From Eunapius fragilis (lineage: Eukaryota; Porifera; Demospongiae; Spongillida; Spongillidae): a stretch of 64,000 nt of DNA. Positions 22,373 to 33,843 of this stretch are shown here, piece after piece. The DNA lies in the NCBI GenBank assembly GCA_963681505.1, contig OY811971.1, positions 20,332,138-20,396,137 of the forward strand. The letters are read 5' to 3'. The notes beneath the pieces are model-generated. The model did no database searches. It was not told where the DNA came from and saw nothing but the letters and a program-made list of their open reading frames with translations. Each line of letters begins with the position of its first letter. Positions within the stretch are counted from its first letter, which is position 1. The position numbers and the translations under genes were made by a program.

Positions 22373-22377
22373 TCGAT

Positions 22378-22914
22378 ATGACCATTCTAACGGCGATGCT
22401 TAGGACATGGTAGGTACGCAACGCATCTAAGTCTCAGCTCTCACCAAACTCAGAGAATATAATATAAAATGCCCATGACTATACACGAATCGAATGAAAG
22501 ATCAAAAATGACACAACATGCAACTCATACGCTATGGTCACAGTTCCTAGATGCTTAAAAAAATGTAGCAAACATCCTTAGTGTTGGACCAATGTATGCG
22601 ACGGTTCAGAACGGGTCCAAACCAATTGATCAGTTATTCATAGCTCAGGTTGTCAACCAAATCAATTTCATGATTGGGTAAGGTGTACCCAGCTTACATG
22701 CATATGAAAAGTGCATGCACCACTGGTTTCCAACATTGAGGGACTGAGTTGCACCATGCTCTGAACCACAATTCATCTTATGAAATAGTGCATTGAACTG
22801 AATTCATGCAGTGCTATAGTTATTATGACACAATCCTTTGTTCTGTCATGTACATATATTGGTAGCCTGCATGTGTGCAGATCAGTTCAAACATATTGAA
22901 GCAATACATTATTC
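22378..22914. other. No gene recognised
   Basis: Unique AT-rich sequence beyond the LTR element. No long frame or repeat seen. Confidence 0.5.
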
Positions 22915-23388
22915 TTCAAGGGGGATGGATGCCACCTCTGTAAGTTCTAAAGCAGATCCAGACATTCTGATGACAATTCCCTGTTCCCACAGGGTAGGTA
23001 TGTACATGTAAGGATGGGGAACCCAACGCCACACGTAGTTCCCTAATGCCTGGCCAACCTGTGAGTGAAACCCAAATGAAATTATTAACATATCAACTTC
23101 ACTGAAGATAGATGCCGCCTCTGTAAGTTCTAAAGTGGATCTAGACATTCTGATGACAGTTCCATGTTCCCACAGGGTAGGTGAGTACATGTGAGGATGG
23201 GGAACCCAACGCCATGCGTAGTTCCCCAATGCCTGGCCAACCTGTGAGTGAACCCCAGAGGAAATTATTCACATATCATCATAATTGAAGATGGATGCCA
23301 CCTCTGTAAGTTCTAAAGTGGATCCAGACATTCTGATGACAATTTCCTGTTCCCACAGGGTAGTTGTGTACAAGTGAGGATGGGGAAC
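22915..23388 (-). repeat. 183-bp tandem repeat, 2.6 copies, possibly duplicated exons
   Basis: GATGCC(A/G)CCTCTGTAAG occurs at about 22928, 23111 and 23294. On the minus strand, after a plausible acceptor (TTCACTCACAG|G), each unit encodes a Trp-rich peptide (e.g. YVWRWVPHPYMYIPTLWEQG, then IRMSGS.LELTEVASI) that stays open across units. It could be a triplicated short exon of an unrecognised gene. The third copy is cut by the repeat starting at 23389. Confidence 0.7.
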
Positions 23389-23520
23389 TGTCACGAAAAT
23401 TTTGGTCCCCTCCAAAAATTGGTCCCCCCGGACCAAGTTTTATGAAAAAATCGGTCCCCCCGGACTAATTTTGTCTGAAATATTTGGTCTGCGCATGCGT
23501 ATTTTGGTCCCCCCCCCCCC
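23389..23520 (+). mobile_element. GGTCCCC-family repeat (TGTCACG terminus)
   Basis: It begins TGTCACGAAAATTTTGGTCC and contains repeated GGTCCCCCCGGAC units, ending in a poly-C run. Related to 27240-27378, whose end reads ACGTGACA. The shared TGTCACG end suggests terminal inverted repeats of a MITE family. Confidence 0.65.
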
Positions 23521-23529
23521 TATCAAACC

Positions 23530-24030
23530 AGAATATGCCGAGGACTCACTAGATACAGTTTTGAAAAGTAATATTGCTATCCTCGAAGAAGCAAAGTTGA
23601 ATATACTACAAGTTAAGCCCGACAAAAGCAGAAAGAACACTACGATAAAAAACATGCTAATCCTCATAGCTACTCTATCGGCACAAAGGTAGTTTTGAAA
23701 GACTTTAAACGAAAGAAAACTAAGGGAGGAAAGCTGCTGATTAGATGGAAAGGACCATATACAATTGTTAAGCTTCTTGGCCGTGGTACCACATGCTGTC
23801 TGATGCCGATTCAAACACAGTGCGAGCAATTGCGAGCCACATCAAGCCGTTCATTTCAGAATCGGGAAGTGATAGTGCAAAAGCCTAGCTCTGTTGAATT
23901 AGAACGTGAAGTGATTGATGTGGTCAAACACAATTGTTCTTGTGAATGGGAGCAGTTGAATTCATCACATCTTCGATTATGGAGAACTGGTACAAGTGAA
24001 TTTCACTATGAAGCTAAGGAGGATGATTAA
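23530..24030 (+). pseudogene. Second integrase-derived gene copy, C-terminal end
   Basis: NIAILEEAKLNI leads, across a short frameshift near 23690, into DFKRKKTKGGKLLIRWKGPY and ends SSHLRLWRTGTSEFHYEAKE before a stop at 24028-24030. This matches the C-terminal domain and the LRLWRTG tail of the gene at 6897-10112. The integrase core is absent. Confidence 0.75.
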
Positions 24031-24245
24031 GCATTCAATGCATATAAGGTAGCATGACAAAATTTTCAGCATTGTGCTGCATGTATGATGTTGCAATAGC
24101 TCTGAGTTCTAGGTGTTCATCTTGCGAGCCAGTTATTACCATTGCCAAAGCTCTAAAAAAGCAGTTACCATCTCCTTGAATTCTTACTGTTGCAGCAGGC
24201 TGGTGGTTGAAGAATGTGAGTAATATTCCTTCTAATAAACATCAT
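24031..24245 (-). pseudogene. OTU cysteine-protease domain, N-terminal half
   Basis: On the minus strand VRIQGDGNCFFRALAMVI carries the OTU catalytic D-G-N-C and the following F-R-A-L (24160-24172), then LELRAIATSYMQHNAENF. OTU proteases remove ubiquitin; many animal copies belong to transposon-like multi-copy genes. Degenerate minus-strand coding continues upstream (24245-24830). The C-terminal half lies on the opposite strand at 24831-25116. Confidence 0.7.
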
Positions 24246-24830
24246 GCCAAGCCTTTGGCATAGACTTCTTTGCCACTCATCACATTGTGGCAAGCATGTG
24301 ATAGTAGATGTCTTTGGACCATCTTCAGCAATTTCTTATATCACATCATCTGGGTGTCTTGCATGAAGTTTGCCCTTCACTTTCCACAATTTTCTTCAAG
24401 CTAAATTCATCTTTGCTAGAGAACAATCTTCGTTTAGCACACCCACTGGCAAATTGAATCAAGCTGTGCTGAATACATTAGATAGTATATGCTTCCCAAT
24501 AAATGGAGTGGCTTCAGAGTTCCCCCACCACCTGCTGTACACCAAACATCAATTAACTCTACTGCTTTGACAATGCTGTATGCTCTGTCCACATAGGAGT
24601 ATACCTTCTTCTTAATGCCTCAAATTCATCACATAAATCCTCACTTTAGATTACAAAGTCACCTCCACATACTTATCGCAGCTGTACTCCACCAAAGCAT
24701 GTTCTGTATTCTATCCATAATGCCACTGTATAGTTTCCTTGCTAAGAGTAAAATCTCCATCCTTTAGCTTTAAATCTGGTAATATCTCCTAAAATGAATA
24801 ACAATAAACGTTAATATACATGTATAAAGA

Positions 24831-25116
24831 ATGCATGCATTTCACTTACATGATGCTCATGAAACAATGGACGAGTATCTAGCAAGAACAGACATGCACA
24901 GTTTATCTGTCTGGGCTACGGAAGTTGAAATTTTTGCAGTGTCCAATATGTTGTGGACACCTATAACGGTGTTTTGTCAATCTGGACATTCTTACAAGTG
25001 GCTACACTTTTTGCCACATCCCATGTGAAGACAGGAATATTGTGCATGCGCATTCCAAAGAAGCTGTTTATCTGGTCAATACATTTGACCACTATGAACC
25101 TGTTAGGCGAATGTGA
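24831..25116 (+). pseudogene. OTU cysteine-protease domain, C-terminal half
   Basis: ETMDEYLARTDMHSLSVWAT, EVEIFAVSNMLWTPITVFC and, after a frame break near 25028, YLVNTFDHYEPVRRM then stop. The W..(D/E)VEI.A...L.....VF block and the catalytic N..DHYE histidine motif are the standard second half of OTU domains. It would follow the fragment at 24245-24031 if the ~0.8 kb between were inverted. Confidence 0.7.
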
Positions 25117-25246
25117 TATAGGATTAGCTCATAGAAATCAGATAATTATATTACTTGTAAAATTTATAATACAGACAAAAACTTGTACAATACAGATAAA
25201 CAGGCACATAACATTAAATTACCTACCATCTAGACTAAATAATATA

Positions 25247-26700
25247 TCAGTAGCCGGTGTCTGAGATGGCCCTGGACAGCAGAGCCCTCACATTTGCCCT
25301 AACCAGGGTCATGCTCAACCTTTGATATAGGGCTGTGACAGATGCAGACTTTGGGCAGTTCTGACGTGTGGCCAAGCGAGAGGCTAGCTGCGATATTGCC
25401 CACTTTGCTTCAGTGCCCCAACACCCATAGGTCTCCACAGCTATTGGGATGCATACCCAACCCAGTTCTGCACATTTGGAGTCATTGGCCTTATGCTTTC
25501 TCTCCTCTGCTGCCAAGGCTGCAGACCCTGCTGTCACACTCGCTTCAGGTAAATTACTTGAGGTTAGCGGTGATGTGACAGTAAAGTCAAATGCAGCAGG
25601 CTTTCCCATCATCCAGTTTGCTGCCAGGACATCAGCTGGTCGCGTGTGGCGCTCCTCAGATGTAAAGCCGTACCCAACCTCCACCTGAGCACTTATGCAG
25701 GCTCTCCTACATGACTCTGCAAATACATCCCGAAGCCTGTTGTGACGAATGACTACATCGCCCCCATGCTTGCATGTCAAAGCATGGTGGCCTGAAGGGT
25801 TCAAAGAATGAGCTGGACAGTGTGGACATGTGGCACCCTGAGAGCCTGAGATGCTAACACCAAGCCACCATTGTAAGGCTGCTTGGAACTCAGAAGGCTC
25901 CAACTGCAGATTGAGACCAGGAGAAGGAGCTGTGGAAAGCCATGCTGCAGCATGGGGAGATGATACTGATAAAAGGCGAGCTCTGTCAGGCAATGATGAA
26001 TTTGAAAAAAGCTGTGCAAATAGGCTGTCTTCCAATTTGTTCGAAAGCATCTTTTGGCGGCATGATGTCTCCCTGATAGTTTCCAATGAAACTGTATCCT
26101 CATTAGAAACATGTTCATTAAACTTATCGATGGCATTCAACAGGTGCTGATTGGTCTCAGAGCACATGCCAGCCATGCTTAGAGATGCTATATAACAGGC
26201 AGATGAATGTTCTGAAAGCCGGCGAAGCCCTAAACCACCTCTGCTAAAGCTGAGTTCTGCCTGTTTCCAAGCATTGTTTGTGGTGTCTACAGCTGTAGAT
26301 AGAGCAAAGCAGTGACGAACATCATTATCGAAGTACTCCAGTCCTTTGGCAATGAGAGAAGGGGGTGTAGATCTTGCCAGGTGCACAAACTTACAAAATC
26401 CGCCACACTGTCATAACAGAAGCAGAGCAACTTGGGGGTCCACAGAACCAACCTCTTCCAGTTGGGAAAGTAATTTGGAGGCTGTAGCACACATCTGAGA
26501 TACAATTTTGGCACAAAAAATTGCATCCCCAATAGGAGCTCCCAGGATCTCCAAATGAGGTACTCTAGATCTTTTCATTTCTGGTGGGAACATGCTGAGA
26601 TCACTAATACTGAAGAGTTTACATTTTGCTGCATTAATAAACAGACCCAATGGAGGGCCAAGCTCTTGGATGATGGTAAGTGCACGTGAAACTGCATGCT
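25247..26700 (-). pseudogene. Non-LTR retrotransposon RT C-terminus, best-preserved copy (D)
   Basis: A 379-codon open frame (26386-25247) preceded, after one frame break near 26400, by RT palm/thumb sequence (LGPPLGLFINAAKCKLF; LGAPIGDAIFCAKIV). In order: CGGFCKFVHLARSTPPSLIA, ARLLSVSSPHAAAWLS, a CCHC knuckle (CPHC..GHHALTC), IRHNRLRDVF, RPADVLAANWMMGKPAAFDF and RLSMTLVRANVRALLSR. The knuckle followed by P-A-D...D resembles restriction-like-endonuclease non-LTR elements (inference). The RT catalytic core lies further 5' and is missing beyond ~26700. Confidence 0.8.
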
Positions 26701-26761
26701 TGTATAGAATACATTAATTTAAAACATAAGCACTATAAATAACTAAAAGTCAAAGCAAGTG

Positions 26762-26925
26762 TTTGGTGAGACACATCTGGCCAAAATTGCCCTGGCATTC
26801 TGCCTCATGAGGGTGAGGCTGAGGCGACTGTAGATGCCCGACATAACCTCATTCAGAGGTCGACAGAGTTGAGTGGCTACCTTTTTGGATATGGCCAAAA
26901 GTACATTGAAGGCTTCATTGCCCCA
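26762..26925 (-). pseudogene. Non-LTR retrotransposon terminal fragment (copy E)
   Basis: The minus strand reads EAFNVLLAISKKVATQLCRP then MSGIYSRLSLTLMRQNARAI, the last block of the family. It sits just upstream of copy D in the same orientation, like the tail of a neighbouring tandem insertion. Confidence 0.75.
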
Positions 26926-27136
26926 TTAGCTCATATATATTAATAAATGAATTATTCGTGTCTCAATCACTTTTTTGCATGATTTGATTAACATACGTTT
27001 TATAACTTTGCACAACACATCAACACACCGAATGTCAGTGGAAACGGTCATGCACTCAGTTATACTTGCATTCAACAAATCGTCATGATACTCATCCTAA
27101 ATAGCCAACGGCCCTTTCTCACTAACTAGTACACTT

Positions 27137-27378
27137 TTGGCAAGGGCGGTACACTTTTCGCAACCAAATTGTACCGGGTGGTACAATTGTGGTTGCGAGA
27201 ATTGTACCTGGTGGTACCTTTTATTTCAGCTGGAAAAAAAAAAAGGGGGGGGGGGGGACCAATTTTCTCAAAGGGGGACCGATTTTTTCAAAAAACATTT
27301 GTCCCCCCGGACCATTTTTTCCTGAAATATTTGGTCCGGGAGGAATGATTTTGGGGGGACCAATTTTTACGTGACAGA
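27137..27378. repeat. GTACC-palindrome and GGTCCCC-family repeat
   Basis: 27165-27222 is a set of interleaved inversions (TTGTACCGGGTGGTACAATT; GGTGGTACC). After a poly-A/poly-G run, 27258-27378 carries GGGGGACC/GGTCCGG units and ends ACGTGACA, the complement of the TGTCACG end at 23389. Confidence 0.65.
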
Positions 27379-27390
27379 ACCAGGTTGTAG

Positions 27391-28430
27391 TAGGTTAATG
27401 GCGCGAAATGAACGAGAAATGTGCAATTACTTTGCACAGCTGTATCTCCGTAACGGATCAAGTAAAAATTATCGAACAGAACAAATCGATAGGTACAGGA
27501 CCCCTCTGCGTATAAACCGATTTTGAAGTTAATTGAGATGTCCTGCCGAAAGATATGGCCAGTTTGAACCCGAAGGGGTATCGGACGTTGCAACACTGGC
27601 ACGAAGCTAATACAAGAGCCCAAAATTTATTTTACACGAGAAAAATGATGTAGTATGAAGTGTTGAGAATAGGAAGTCAATAGCATTTACGGTTCGGGAG
27701 ATGTAGCGATTTCAAAGTGAATCATTTTTATAACTTTATATATAAAAACGTGATACGCCAGTTTCGCGTGAACTGTCCCATATATATATATATATTATAT
27801 AATTATATGGAACGTTGCATGGGAAAATGGGTCTTGTGGATTTTATTTTATAACATAAATTTCAAATCGATATATGGGACAGTGTCCAGCTAAATCACCC
27901 TTATGGCACTTTTTCAAAATTTCCAGAACAAGCAAAAGAAAAGTAACGCTCGCATTGCAATGTATGGCTAATTATAAATTCAGTGCCTAATAACTTTGTG
28001 ACGGATAGTCCGATTTAGGATGCGTAAGAACCATTTGACAGAAGCTCATGGGTGTTCAAGGAAAATCAAAAAATTTGAAAACTTGAAAAACTAGCCAGAA
28101 GGGTGATTCTGCTGGACACTGTCCCAAAATATTAACGCTATCGGGTTCCTATTTTTAACACAACATACCACACCATTACTATATGTGAAAATCCATTTTA
28201 GTGCCTTACACATGCGGGGTACCGACATTACAAGGTCCGATACCCCGTAGGGTTCAAAACGGCTATATCTCCAGATAGGAACCTTCAAATCGGTTCAAAT
28301 TCGATACATACCTACTAGGGTCCTGTCGCTATTGATTTGTTCTGTTCGTTAATTTTTACATTATCCGTTACGGGGATACAACTGTGCAAAGTAATCGCAT
28401 ATTTCCCGGTCGTTTCGCGCCATTAACCTA
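27391..28430. mobile_element. Foldback element P with a nested MITE
   Basis: Both ends read inward TAGGTTAATGGCGCGAAA, and the arms (about 27391-27790 and 28130-28430 inverted) share ACTTTGCACAG, GTAACGGAT and a C/GATA-rich core. A complete inverted relative (Q) is at 33068-33843 and a half copy at 39418-39815. No open frame of substance. Confidence 0.8.
27876..28128. mobile_element. MITE nested in foldback P
   Basis: Inverted ends GGGACAGTGTCCAGC (left) and its near complement GCTGGACACTGTCCC (right), each followed inward by AATCACCC or a close variant. The stretch is absent at the equivalent point of foldback Q (~33375), so it is a later insertion. Confidence 0.8.
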
Positions 28431-28790
28431 TTCCGACTGGCATAGAGGACATGAATATGCAATTACTTCCTGTTAAATAACTATGTCTCCGCCTATATGT
28501 CGCCGCCCATCTATACACTGTGCAACAAGTACGGCGATTTCGCTTCTTTACAAACATACATCTCCTTCTTGGCTTCTTCAATATAGTGAACAGAAGCTAA
28601 AGATTCGCACTACGTGGATTCAGCTGCCACAACACGGTGCGTAGGCCTATTAATACGTGCACGTAGAAATCTAGTGAGTTGGCTCGGTCAAACTGCTTGA
28701 GTTCCAATCCATGTATGCGTGCACTACGCTATAGAGCATAAAAGTGCACGGTGTCTGGGGCTGAAACGCAACCCTTACTTTTTGATTTCT
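28431..28790 (+). repeat. Left arm flank of large inverted repeat IR-1
   Basis: From CGACTGGCATAGAGGAC to GAAACGCAACCCTTACTTTT this is the inverted counterpart of 32712-33060 at high identity. With foldbacks P and Q the arms of IR-1 span 27391-28790 and 31830-33843 around a ~3-kb spacer. Confidence 0.85.
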
Positions 28791-29621
28791 GCACACGCGC
28801 AGATGTATCAAACATGCACCCCTTTGTAGCTATACACACACTCACATACACACACAACTCCAAATCAGAGCAATTGGTGTCGTTTAATCCTTTCAGAATG
28901 CTCCCTCATGCTTAGCTTGCAATTGGTGTAATTCCCATCGTGCTTGGCACAGTTAATTGTTTGCCCAAAAGGGGTCAGATGACAGCCAGCCAGTCAGGTG
29001 CTATGGATGATTGGAACCAAGGTTACCATTTGGTTAGCCCACACCTTGACGCTGGTCAAGGTAAGGTGGTTAAGTTACGGTAGAAGCCCAAAGAGTGATG
29101 CCTGCCATTGATGTATAAACAAGAACACCTGTACAAGTTCAGTCAATGCACAGGTGGAGAGGTGGGTGGGTAAGCAATGTAGCTGGAATTTGGCTGTTAA
29201 CTGAGTGATTTCAGCCCACTCCTACCACCCTTTATATATACATGTAACATGTGTGACCCAGAACCATATCAGGTGTAAATATTTTGGGGACAGTGTGTTC
29301 GATTGGGTTTGACTGAAAGTGAGGGAATTAGTTCAATGGAAGTGAGGCATTTCCCAGACTTAGGCTCAGGAATGAATAGAAGTGAGGCTTTCCCGGGGGA
29401 TTTTCGGAGGCTATAGGTGGGAATTAGCTGAATTTAGCGCATTGCTATTGTTCCCGTACACCATAACATTACATCTACATAAACAAACACTAAAAGTACT
29501 CATTTGGACCTTTGTGGCCTGGGCAGCCCCGCTGGTAGGGAGTTAAATCAAGAGATGATGAGCAGGTCTAGAACCAATTTTTAAACATCTGGTTATGAAT
29601 GTCTGGTGTTGCCATGTGCAC

Positions 29622-29698
<77 letters not shown>

Positions 29699-29906
29699 AT
29701 GCCATGATCCTACACCAGGGCTGGTTTGCCAAAAATGAATCTGTTCAAAGACACTGTTTGCTAAGGTACAGGCATCAGCTATAAGCTGGTCACCACCTCT
29801 CTAAATTCCATGTACTCCATGCCTTTTATACATTTGGACCTAGTGTGTGAGTGTGTATGTATTTATGTATGTATTTGTTTTTTACGTGTTGTGTACATGT
29901 ATGTGT

Positions 29907-29977
<71 letters not shown>

Positions 29978-31269
29978 CCACTGTATTGCTAGAATTCTTG
30001 GGTATATATATGAGCCCATGGCTGCAGTTGGATGTGAATACTATTACCACTCAATCCAATCCAAACTTTACAGTGGCCCAGTCTAACCACTATCAGTAGT
30101 GATAGGGTAGCAATGATATTCACTGCCAGGTATGCAAGGCTTCAAACCCCAGTGAAAAAGTAGGCAGTAAGCCTTTTTCCAGAGCACAAGAACCACACAT
30201 ATAAATCACACCTTACCAGGTACAACACACACAGACACACACATGCACACACAGGCACACATGCACACCTCACACACAGGTACACACACACACAGGTACA
30301 CACACACACACACACACATACACACACAGGCAGAGTGGTTCCAGTTGCTGAGTCCTATGGACAGAGGCATCAGCTATAGACTGGCCTCTGCTTGTCACCA
30401 CCTCCTTACGTGTAGCTAATGGAATTTTCGGATGTCATTTAGAGATTGATTGTGTGTGTGTGTGTGTGCCTAATGTGTGTGTGACCTGGATCATAATAAT
30501 AGGTGTCATAAAACAGGCAAAGTTTTGATCTTTGTGGCCTGGGGAGGCATATATACAGTGTATAGTATTAGAAGTTTCGATAGGTCGCAGGTGGACAGTT
30601 CTAGAGCCATGGGCCTTACCAAAGTTTCCAGCAATACGCTGAGGTGAGTTTAAGTGATGGAAATCACTGAGCTTGTTGTGGAGGGGTTAGTCAACCTATG
30701 GCATAAGACGAATCCACGAGCCAAGTCGCACCATGGATAGGTCAAGGTGAAGGGCAATTAATTATAACTGAATCACAGAAAGTCAGCTCAGGATCTATAG
30801 ACTATCCACACCATATGAGATTCCTAGCCTGGATTCATGTGCTGTATATTGGAAACCTCAACAGCTGTGGGTGATGGCCTATGGTTGTGCACGTACATAG
30901 CTGCTGGTATTACTCAACCTGATAAACTAGTACTTAGAATCGGGGACATGAGCAATTAGTGGAGGCCATGGGTACTGTACATTAGTGGAAGCCAAACAGG
31001 AGCAGTAGAAAAATAAATAAACGGAAATTGCATATGAGGTGAATTAAAGACTAACAGGCTATAATGCTGGAGGTACAAGTGTGAGCACAATGGTGTCAAC
31101 AAGAGTGGGTGGTTTGTACTTGTGTGTGTGTGTGTGTTTGTTTGTGTGAGTGTGTGTGCTTGTGCATGCATGCCTGTGTGCATAAGTGTGCATTCTTGTA
31201 GTGCAGGCTCACATCTAAATGTGCACATAGAAACAAGTGACAACAGATAATAATTCAAACACAAATTTA

Positions 31270-31307
<38 letters not shown>

Positions 31308-31829
31308 GTGGTATGATGGATGACTGCCAAAACTATTTTTATGCGTGCATATGCACACATGTTTGTGATTGAAGCATGACTCCAGTGTGGTGTACATGAA
31401 TGTGTGTGCATGTGCATGTGGGTTTGTGTGGGTGTGTGTGTGCATGTGCATGTGGGTTTGTGTGCATGTGTGGGTGTGTGTGCATGAGCATGCCTATGTT
31501 TAAAAGTGCAAAAGGCAACAGGAAGACTAGTTGGTAATTGCCAGAGCAAGGAAACACAAATTTACACACACAATAAACATGTGACTGCGGTTGCAGGTGT
31601 ATGATAGTGCTGGTGTGTGGTGTGTATGTGCGTGTATGCAAGCATAAATGTGCACATTGAAACATAAGACAATTTAGAAAAAGCAAAGGCTCCAAATTTA
31701 GATACAAAGTGAAACATGTGATGAATAGGATGACTGCTAAAGGCAGTTTTGTGTTTGTAAGTTGGTGGACAATTAGGAAATAAATTAAATGACAATTAAT
31801 AGCATAGCAATGTGTGAATGACTGACTGC
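28791..31829. other. Gene-free spacer rich in CA/GT tracts
   Basis: It contains (CA)n 29623-29696, (GT)n 29898-29975, degenerate CA/GT stretches 30220-30330 and 31120-31470, and diverged internal duplications (AGGCATCAGCTATA..CTGG with CACCACCTC at ~29770 and ~30367; TTTGTGGCCTGGG at ~29512 and ~30532). No coding gene seen. Confidence 0.7.
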
Positions 31830-31850
31830 CCAGAAATCAAAAAGTAAGGG

Positions 31851-32711
31851 CAGTGGCGGATCCAGAGGGGGGGTCAGGGTGTCTGGACCCCCCCCCCCTC
31901 GAACCTGATTATGAATATAATTAGCATATGACGTGTCGCACGTGAGATATACATTTCTACGGAGTGCACTTTGTGAAGTTGCTAAATAGCTTATCTTATT
32001 GTTTATTCATTGGTTAGTACTATATTTTAGTTCTGTAAATTGCGAGATACGTAGGCTGGTATTTTTACGTAAGATAAATATATTCCAAAATGCTAACGCG
32101 GTCTTAATATAGAGTGATTCTTTCCGCAGTTATTTTGATTCGTGCTCTATTATTAGTACCCATCAAGGTTGAATGCTCCTTGCTGCAAGACCATATATTG
32201 CAAATTTAAATTTTAAATTATAAATTTTAACAAAGAAACTAAGCCGGCGTACAATGCAAATCTGCGACGAAACACACTAGAGCCGTTTAAATCCGCAAAA
32301 CCACAATAGCCTGGAAATCAGAACGTAACGGAGTGGCACGCATTTATTGGTTATGATTGTTTCCGTTTCTAATCCCTCTAAATGTACAATCTGTGGAATG
32401 TGTGCAAAACAATTTTTCGGTAAGTTTTAAGTGGTTCAAATAGCAAAGGAAACCGCATGCATGTAACAACACAGCCATTTAAATCCTTAAGACTACAATA
32501 GCCTGGAAACCCGGCAGAATGTAACGGAGTGTCAGTCATTTATTGGTGTTGATTACCTTAGTTTCCAATCCCCGGCCCACCTACATGTACAATCTGTGGA
32601 AAAATTGTAATGCGCACCACAAAATTTTTCGCGCGCTTCGCGCGCGCCCCTCCTCCTCATCAATTATTCATGTCGGACCCCCCCCTCGCCAAAATCCTGC
32701 ATCCGCCCCTG
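31851..32711. mobile_element. CAGTGGCGGATCC-family MITE, complete, with empty site available
   Basis: Ends CAGTGGCGGATCC (31851) and inverted CAGGGGCGGATGC (to 32711) are flanked by the 5-bp duplication AAGGG (31846-31850, 32712-32716). The inverted arm at 28760-28790 holds the same flanks without the element (complement of AAGTAAGGGTTGCG), giving an empty-site comparison that fixes the boundaries. No transposase. Confidence 0.92.
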
Positions 32712-33067
32712 AAGGGTTGCGTTTCAGATTAAGCTAGCCCCAGACACCGTGCACTTTTATGCTCTATAGCGTTGTGCACGCATAAATGGATTGGAACTCA
32801 AGCAGTTTGACCGAGACAACTCGCTCGATTTCTACGTGCACGTATTAATAGGCCTACGTACCGTGTTGTGGCAGCTGAATCCACGTAGTGCGAATCTTTA
32901 GTTTCTGTTCGCTATATTGAAGGAGCCAAGAAGGAGATGTATGTTTGCAAAGAAGCGAAATCGCCGTACTTGTTGTACAGTGTATAGATGGGCGGCGACA
33001 TATAGGCGGAGACATAGTTATTTAACAGGAAGTAATTGCATATTCATGTCCTCTATGCCAGTCGGAA
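32712..33067 (-). repeat. Right arm flank of large inverted repeat IR-1
   Basis: Reverse complement of 28431-28775, with a small extra ATTAAGCTA near 32738 and a few indels. Confidence 0.85.
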
Positions 33068-33843
33068 TAGGTTAATGGCGCGAAACGACCGGGAAATATG
33101 CGATTACTTTGCACAGTTGTATCCCCGTAACGGATGATGTACATGTAAAAATTAACGAACAGAACAAATCAATAGCGACAGGACCCTAGTACGTACGTAT
33201 CGAATTTGAACCGATTTGAAGGTTCCTATCTGGAGATATAGCCGTTTTGAACCCTACGGGGTATCGGGCCTTGTAACGTCGGTACCCCGCATGTGTAAGA
33301 CACCAAAATGGATTTTCACATATAGTAATGGTGTGGTATGTTGTGTTAAAAATAGGAACCCGATAGCGTTAATATTTCGGAAGATATATCGATTTGAATT
33401 TTATGTAATAAAATAAAATCCACAAGACCCATTTTCCCATGCAACGTTCCATATATGGGACAGTTCACGCGAAACTGGCGTATCACGTTTTTATATATAA
33501 AGTTATAAAAATGATTCACTTTGAAATCGCTACATCTCCCGAACCGTAAATGCTATTGACTTTCTATTTTCAACACTTCATACTACATCATTTCTATCTG
33601 ATAAAATAAATTTTGGGCTCTTGCATTAGCTTCGTGCCAGTGTTGCGACGTCCAATACCCCTTGGGGTTTAAACCGGCCATATCTTTCGGCAGGACATCT
33701 CAATTAACTTCAAATTCGGTTTATACGTAGAGGGGTCCTGTACCTATCGATTTGTCCTGTTCGTTAATTATAACTTGATCCGTTACGGAGATACAGCTGT
33801 GCAAAGTAATTACACATTTCTCGTTCATTTCGCGCCATCATCC
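33068..33843. mobile_element. Foldback element Q
   Basis: TAGGTTAATGGCGCG at the left and its diverged complement (CGCGCCATCATCCT) at the right. Internally it is the reverse complement of P without the nested MITE. Its right half is also one end of inverted repeat IR-2. Confidence 0.8.
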
